17,999 nucleotides of DNA, taken from positions 1 through 17,999 of the forward strand of contig CAZNFR010000072.1 of the NCBI GenBank assembly GCA_964572225.1, in the 5' to 3' direction. Every line of letters begins with the position of its first letter. Positions within the stretch are counted from its first letter, which is position 1. The notes under the pieces were generated by a model. The model made no database searches. It was not told the DNA's origin and worked only from the letters and a program-made list of their open reading frames with translations. Source of the stretch: CAZNFR01 sp964572225. Its GTDB lineage: Bacteria; Bacteroidota; Bacteroidia; Bacteroidales; GCA-2748055. The position numbers and the translations under genes were made by a program. Below are positions 14,526-17,999 of the stretch, piece after piece.

Positions 14526-16916
14526 ATGAAATACGGTTTTTTTGATGATGCCAATAAGGAATACGTAATTGAAAGGCCCGATACCCCACGTAGCTGGTCC
14601 AACTATCTTGGATCCAAACGATACGGTGCTATAATCACCAATAATGCCGGAGGATACAGTTTCTTTCAGTCGGCTGCGCAGGGCAGGTTCACACGGCTAA
14701 GGTTCAACTCGGTCCCCATGGACCAGCCTGGCAGATATCTCTATCTTAGAGACAATGATAGCAAAGATTACTGGTCCGCTTCCTGGCAACCCGTGGGTAA
14801 ACCACTCGATCTATACAAATCCGAATGCCGTCATGGTTCAGCCTATACCAAAATTTCTTCCGAGTATTCCGGAATTAAAACCGAAACGACCTTTTTCGTT
14901 CCCCTGGATGCCGATTATGAATGCTGGTGGGTAAAACTCGCCAATACAGGGAAAGATAAGCGGAATATCAGCAGCTTCACGTTTGTGGAATATGGCTGCA
15001 ACTGGAATGCCGCCGACGATATGATCAATCTGCAGTATACCCAGTATATTGCCAAAATGAGCATGGCAGACGGAATCATTGATCATGGTTCGAATATTCA
15101 CCTTCCTGAAATGCACGATAATTTTGAGGAAAAGGACCAGGGCCGCCACACCTTCCAGGGAATTGCCGGGGCAGAAATCAGCAGCTTCGAGACCGATAGG
15201 GAAATGTTTATCGGTCCCTACCGGACCTATGCCAATCCTATCGTTGTGGAATCAGGAAACCCTTCCGAAACCCTTGCTGCAGGTGATAATCCCTGTGGAT
15301 CCCTGAAAAGCGATTTTCAGCTTGAACCCGGTGAAACTACCGAATTTGTAGTCATTCTCGGAATTGGTAAAGCAGCCTTGGAAGGGAAAAAAATCATCGG
15401 AGAATATAAGGATAAGCAGAAAGTAAGGGTTGAGTTTGACAGACTGGTAAATTACTGGCATTCCAGGCTCACTGCCTTTTCTGCCAGTACCCCCGATCCA
15501 GCCTTTAACAGCATGATCAACATGTGGAATCCCTTCAACTCCCTTATCACTTTTAACTGGTCAAGAGCCGCAAGCCTGGTTTATGCCGGTGAAAGAGACG
15601 GATTGGGCTACCGGGATACGGTGCAGGATTTTATGGGTGCAGCACAACTGGTTCCGGAGGAAGTGAAAGAAAGACTTGAACTTATGTTTACCGGACAGGT
15701 ATCCACCGGAGGAGCCATGCCGGTAGTAAAGCAATTTGCTCATAACCCCGGAAAGGAAAAACCCCCTGCCGAAAATGAATACCGGTCGGACGACTGCCTG
15801 TGGCTTTTCGATTCCCTTCAGGAATATGTGAAGGAAACCGGAGATACCGGATTTTATTCCCGGGTTCTGCCCTACGCCGATAAAGGGGAAGATACCGTGA
15901 TTGGACACCTCAAACGTGCCATCGAATTCAACCTTGAGAGAAGGGGCGCAAATGGATTGCCCTGCGGACTCAAAGCCGATTGGAATGATTGTCTGGAACT
16001 TGGACATAAGGGAGAAACCGTCTTTGTTGCTATGCAATTGAGGAATGCCCTTAAGGTCTATATCGAAATTTGCATCTTTACCGGTATGAAAGAGGAGGTG
16101 GATTGGGCGAAACAGGAACTGGAAATTGTCGACAAAACCATCGATAAACATGCCTGGGACGGAGGCTGGTACCTCAGGGCATACAGAGACGACGGACTTC
16201 CCTTCGGATCCTCCAAAAACGACGAAGGAAGAATCTTTATGAACCCACAAACCTGGTCGGTAATCAGCGGACATGCATCCAGGGAAAAGGCAAGAATCGC
16301 CCTTGATTCTATGAACAGGGAACTGGATACCGAATATGGAATCATGGTCTGCGCTCCCGCCTACGACAAAACCGATTTTACCGTAATCCGGGCTACCCTT
16401 ATGAATAAAGGCATGAAGGAAAATGCAGGCATATTTAACCATACTCAGGGCTGGGCCGTTATGGCTGAATGTATGATGGGAGACGGGGATCGGGCTTACA
16501 AATACTATAAATCCTTCCTCCCGGCCAGCTACAACGACAGAGCCGAATTGAGGCAGATCGAGCCTTATGTTTACTGCCAGTCAACCCATAGCAAATACAG
16601 TCCGCGATACGGAAACTCACGCGTATCCTGGTTAAGTGGTACCGCCACCTGGGCCTATTACGCAGCCTCACACTACATTCTGGGAATTAAACCCCAAATC
16701 GACGGATTATTGCTGGATCCCTGCATTCCCTCAAGCTGGGACGGTTTTTCAGTGGAGAGGGAATTCAGAGGAAAAAAACTGGCCATACGTTTTACAAATC
16801 CCGAAGGAAAGTGCTCGGGGGTTTCAAGGGTAGTCCTGAACGGGGAACTACTGGATTCCGCTCTTATCCCCTTTGACAAAATGAAAAAAGTCAATACCGT
16901 CGAAGTGACGCTTTGA
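14526..16916 (+). CDS. GH94 glycoside phosphorylase (cellobiose/chitobiose phosphorylase-like)
   Basis: This 796-residue cytosolic enzyme should split a beta-glucosidic disaccharide with phosphate to give a sugar 1-phosphate. The N-terminus 'MKYGFFDDANKEYVIERPDTP' and 'NNAGGYSF' match cellobiose and N,N'-diacetylchitobiose phosphorylases. The (alpha/alpha)6-barrel region carries 'GLGYRDTVQD' (359-368), 'KADWNDCLEL' with the DWND motif (485-488) that contains the general acid Asp, and 'QSTHSKYSPRYGNSRVSWLSGTATW' (H688, G705-T706), the phosphate-binding area. The full length fits GH94 (about 800), and there is no signal peptide. 'NWNAADDMINLQ' looks more like cellobiose phosphorylase, whereas the short segment after DWND resembles the chitobiose enzyme, so specificity is open. 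It is co-transcribed with the symporter, and the ProX-like gene starts 2 bases after its stop. Confidence 0.92.
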   Translation: MKYGFFDDANKEYVIERPDTPRSWSNYLGSKRYGAIITNNAGGYSFFQSAAQGRFTRLRFNSVPMDQPGRYLYLRDNDSKDYWSASWQPVGKPLDLYKSECRHGSAYTKISSEYSGIKTETTFFVPLDADYECWWVKLANTGKDKRNISSFTFVEYGCNWNAADDMINLQYTQYIAKMSMADGIIDHGSNIHLPEMHDNFEEKDQGRHTFQGIAGAEISSFETDREMFIGPYRTYANPIVVESGNPSETLAAGDNPCGSLKSDFQLEPGETTEFVVILGIGKAALEGKKIIGEYKDKQKVRVEFDRLVNYWHSRLTAFSASTPDPAFNSMINMWNPFNSLITFNWSRAASLVYAGERDGLGYRDTVQDFMGAAQLVPEEVKERLELMFTGQVSTGGAMPVVKQFAHNPGKEKPPAENEYRSDDCLWLFDSLQEYVKETGDTGFYSRVLPYADKGEDTVIGHLKRAIEFNLERRGANGLPCGLKADWNDCLELGHKGETVFVAMQLRNALKVYIEICIFTGMKEEVDWAKQELEIVDKTIDKHAWDGGWYLRAYRDDGLPFGSSKNDEGRIFMNPQTWSVISGHASREKARIALDSMNRELDTEYGIMVCAPAYDKTDFTVIRATLMNKGMKENAGIFNHTQGWAVMAECMMGDGDRAYKYYKSFLPASYNDRAELRQIEPYVYCQSTHSKYSPRYGNSRVSWLSGTATWAYYAASHYILGIKPQIDGLLLDPCIPSSWDGFSVEREFRGKKLAIRFTNPEGKCSGVSRVVLNGELLDSALIPFDKMKKVNTVEVTL

Positions 16917-16918
16917 GC

Positions 16919-17404
16919 ATGGATGAAAAACTGAAAGATTTCCTTGATCAAAACCATATCCCTTACGAATACTTTAAGGTGCCGGGGGAGGTATTTCCCC
17001 CGCCCCTTTCCTTCTGGAATGAAAGGCAGCTGCTCCGGTGCAAAAATCTTTTTTTCAGAGACAACCACGGGAAGAATCATTTTCTGGTTATAACAGAGTT
17101 TCACAAAAAACCGGATATTAAAAAGTTGCAGGATCTCACGGGCAGAGGAAGCCTGACCATGGCATCGGGCTGGAGACTGGAAAAATATCTGGGGCTGAAA
17201 CCGGGATACATTTCTGTTTTTGGATTAATAAACGATGAAGAACATCATGTAACTGTAATTCTCGATGAAGATCTGAACAGGGATGAAAAACTTAGCTTTC
17301 TGCCCAATACCGAAGGCTCCGGATTTATTGCCATCCGATTTGAAGATCTGAAGACCTTCCTTGCAACCCTTGGCAACCCTTTCCTGACCACATTGCTGAG
17401 CTAA
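16919..17404 (+). CDS. YbaK/ProX-type aminoacyl-tRNA deacylase
   Basis: This 161-residue cytosolic protein belongs to the INS/YbaK superfamily that hydrolyses wrongly charged tRNAs, notably Ala-tRNA(Pro) in the free-standing ProX subgroup. Supporting features are 'CKNLFFRDNHGKNHFLVI' (41-58, with the conserved lysine K42), 'LGLKPGYISVFGLINDEEHHVTVILDEDL' (91-119), corresponding to the GxVSPFGL substrate-pocket region, and 'FLPNTEGSGFIAIRFEDLKTFL' (127-148). The length fits the stand-alone type (about 160). The ATG at 16919 is preferred over a TTG at 16913 that overlaps the GH94 stop. It follows GH94 by only 2 bases and is probably translationally coupled, although no metabolic link is obvious. 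The exact amino acid and tRNA edited are not certain. Confidence 0.86.
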   Translation: MDEKLKDFLDQNHIPYEYFKVPGEVFPPPLSFWNERQLLRCKNLFFRDNHGKNHFLVITEFHKKPDIKKLQDLTGRGSLTMASGWRLEKYLGLKPGYISVFGLINDEEHHVTVILDEDLNRDEKLSFLPNTEGSGFIAIRFEDLKTFLATLGNPFLTTLLS

Positions 17405-17493
17405 GGAATATTGATTCCAAATAGCCTCTCTTCCATCTCCGATTCCGGAAATATCCTTACCTTTAATATAGATCCGGAAAAATCAGCTAAATC

Positions 17494-17999
17494 ATGACCT
17501 GGCTCAGGAATTCCATAAAGCCTGTCTAAAGGTTCGGCCAAAAGACCGATCCCCTTGTGATCCTGATCTCAGCATTTTTTGGTTTCCTTATTTATATCCT
17601 CCTCCCCATAAATAAGGATAAATACAAAACCGATATAATAAACCATAATGCTTCAGAAGAAACTTATGCATACTTCCCTGTTGACCTGGATGGCCGGAAT
17701 GGCGCAGAGATCGTATCCTTTTTAACCTCGTGCGGATACTCCTCCATGCTTTTCTGGTCGGAATCGGGAAAAGTATTGGGACAGGTAAACTATAAAGGTG
17801 AATGGATAGAGCGCGCCGAAAAATCAGTATATGATCTGGACAGAGACGGAAATCTGGAGGTGATGGGCTTTTTTATGGTGAGAGGATTCCATATGGCTGG
17901 CGATTGAAGAGTATTTAGACCCCGATGAAGGAATTCGGTTCTATGTTCCCCTCTGCAAGGTCAGTCTGAATAACGGTGAGCAAGACTGGCAAGTATTTA
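17494..17999 (+). pseudogene. Membrane-anchored FG-GAP-like repeat protein, disrupted and cut by window edge
   Basis: An ATG at 17494 gives MTWLRNSIKPV and then a TAA at 17527-17529. The same frame continues with 'RFGQKTDPLVILISAFFGFLIYILLP', which looks like a basic tail and a membrane helix. It then has two FG-GAP-like calcium-loop repeats: 'DLDGRNGAEIV' and 'DLDRDGNLEVM'. This frame stops at 17905-17907. From 17882 the next frame carries 'EDSIWLAIEEYLDPDEG' and 36 or more open codons to the window end, which reads as a direct continuation: one extra base near 17881 would explain the shift. A GTG at 17557 could start the middle segment alone. The lesions mean either a pseudogene or sequencing error. 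FG-GAP regions in Bacteroidota often sit in sensor proteins; which protein this was is unknown. Confidence 0.6.

Noticed and set aside
15561..16442. Long minus-strand open frame (293 codons) inside the GH94 gene
   Set aside because: It is fully antisense to a well-conserved enzyme gene, its translation shows no family motif, and it follows from the codon bias of the real frame.
17405..17418. Hairpin GGAAT-ATTG-ATTCC right after the ProX-like gene as a terminator
   Set aside because: The stem is only 5 bp, AT-rich and without a following T-run, too weak to call.
17869..17907. Programmed frameshift at the T6 run or AGA codon in the FG-GAP-like gene
   Set aside because: No stimulatory structure or known slippery heptamer is evident, and the same gene also has an in-frame stop upstream, so mutation or sequencing error is simpler.

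Overview
The window looks like ordinary chromosome from a member of the Bacteroidota, probably near Bacteroidales/Marinilabiliales. The grounds are a S46 dipeptidyl-peptidase, a MG2/TonB-plug protein, a receiver-less sigma-54 activator next to an LptE lipoprotein and secG, and several intergenic regions with the Bacteroidota promoter hexamer pattern TAnnTTTG. The order-level placement is inference. Every gene with a firm call belongs to a known family. I found no CRISPR array, RNA gene, insertion sequence or phage, and no convincing new multi-gene defence or mobile system.

Layout: (1) 1-424, minus strand: 5' part of yebC, cut by the window edge. (2) 594-6720, plus strand: an AhpD-like carboxymuconolactone decarboxylase-family protein, a 797-residue exported MG2 plus TonB-plug protein without a barrel, a S46 dipeptidyl-peptidase with DPP7-type specificity residue, RNase HI and an orphan SiaB-like GHKL kinase. 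(3) 6736-7497, minus strand: kdsB for CMP-KDO synthesis. (4) 7733-10545, plus strand: a tight operon of sigma-54 activator, lptE, a TPR-like protein and secG, closed by a strong terminator, then groES-groEL with its own bidirectional terminator. (5) 12792-12986, minus strand: a small AbrB/MazE-like DNA-binding protein, convergent with groEL and divergent from (6) 13107-17404, plus strand: a GPH-type sugar symporter, a GH94 phosphorylase and a ProX/YbaK-type aminoacyl-tRNA deacylase. (7) 17494-17999: a membrane-anchored protein with FG-GAP-like repeats, apparently broken by one in-frame stop and one frameshift, running off the window.

How the genes fit together: kdsB and lptE both serve the lipopolysaccharide outer membrane, while secG and groESL serve protein export and folding. 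The symporter plus GH94 pair suggests uptake of a beta-linked disaccharide followed by cytosolic phosphorolysis. The S46 peptidase supplies dipeptides in the periplasm. The items most worth a second look are the barrel-less plug protein, the orphan SiaB kinase, the repeat-rich leader of the sigma-54 activator, the inverted repeats upstream of groES and between yebC and the AhpD-like gene, and the disrupted gene at the right edge.
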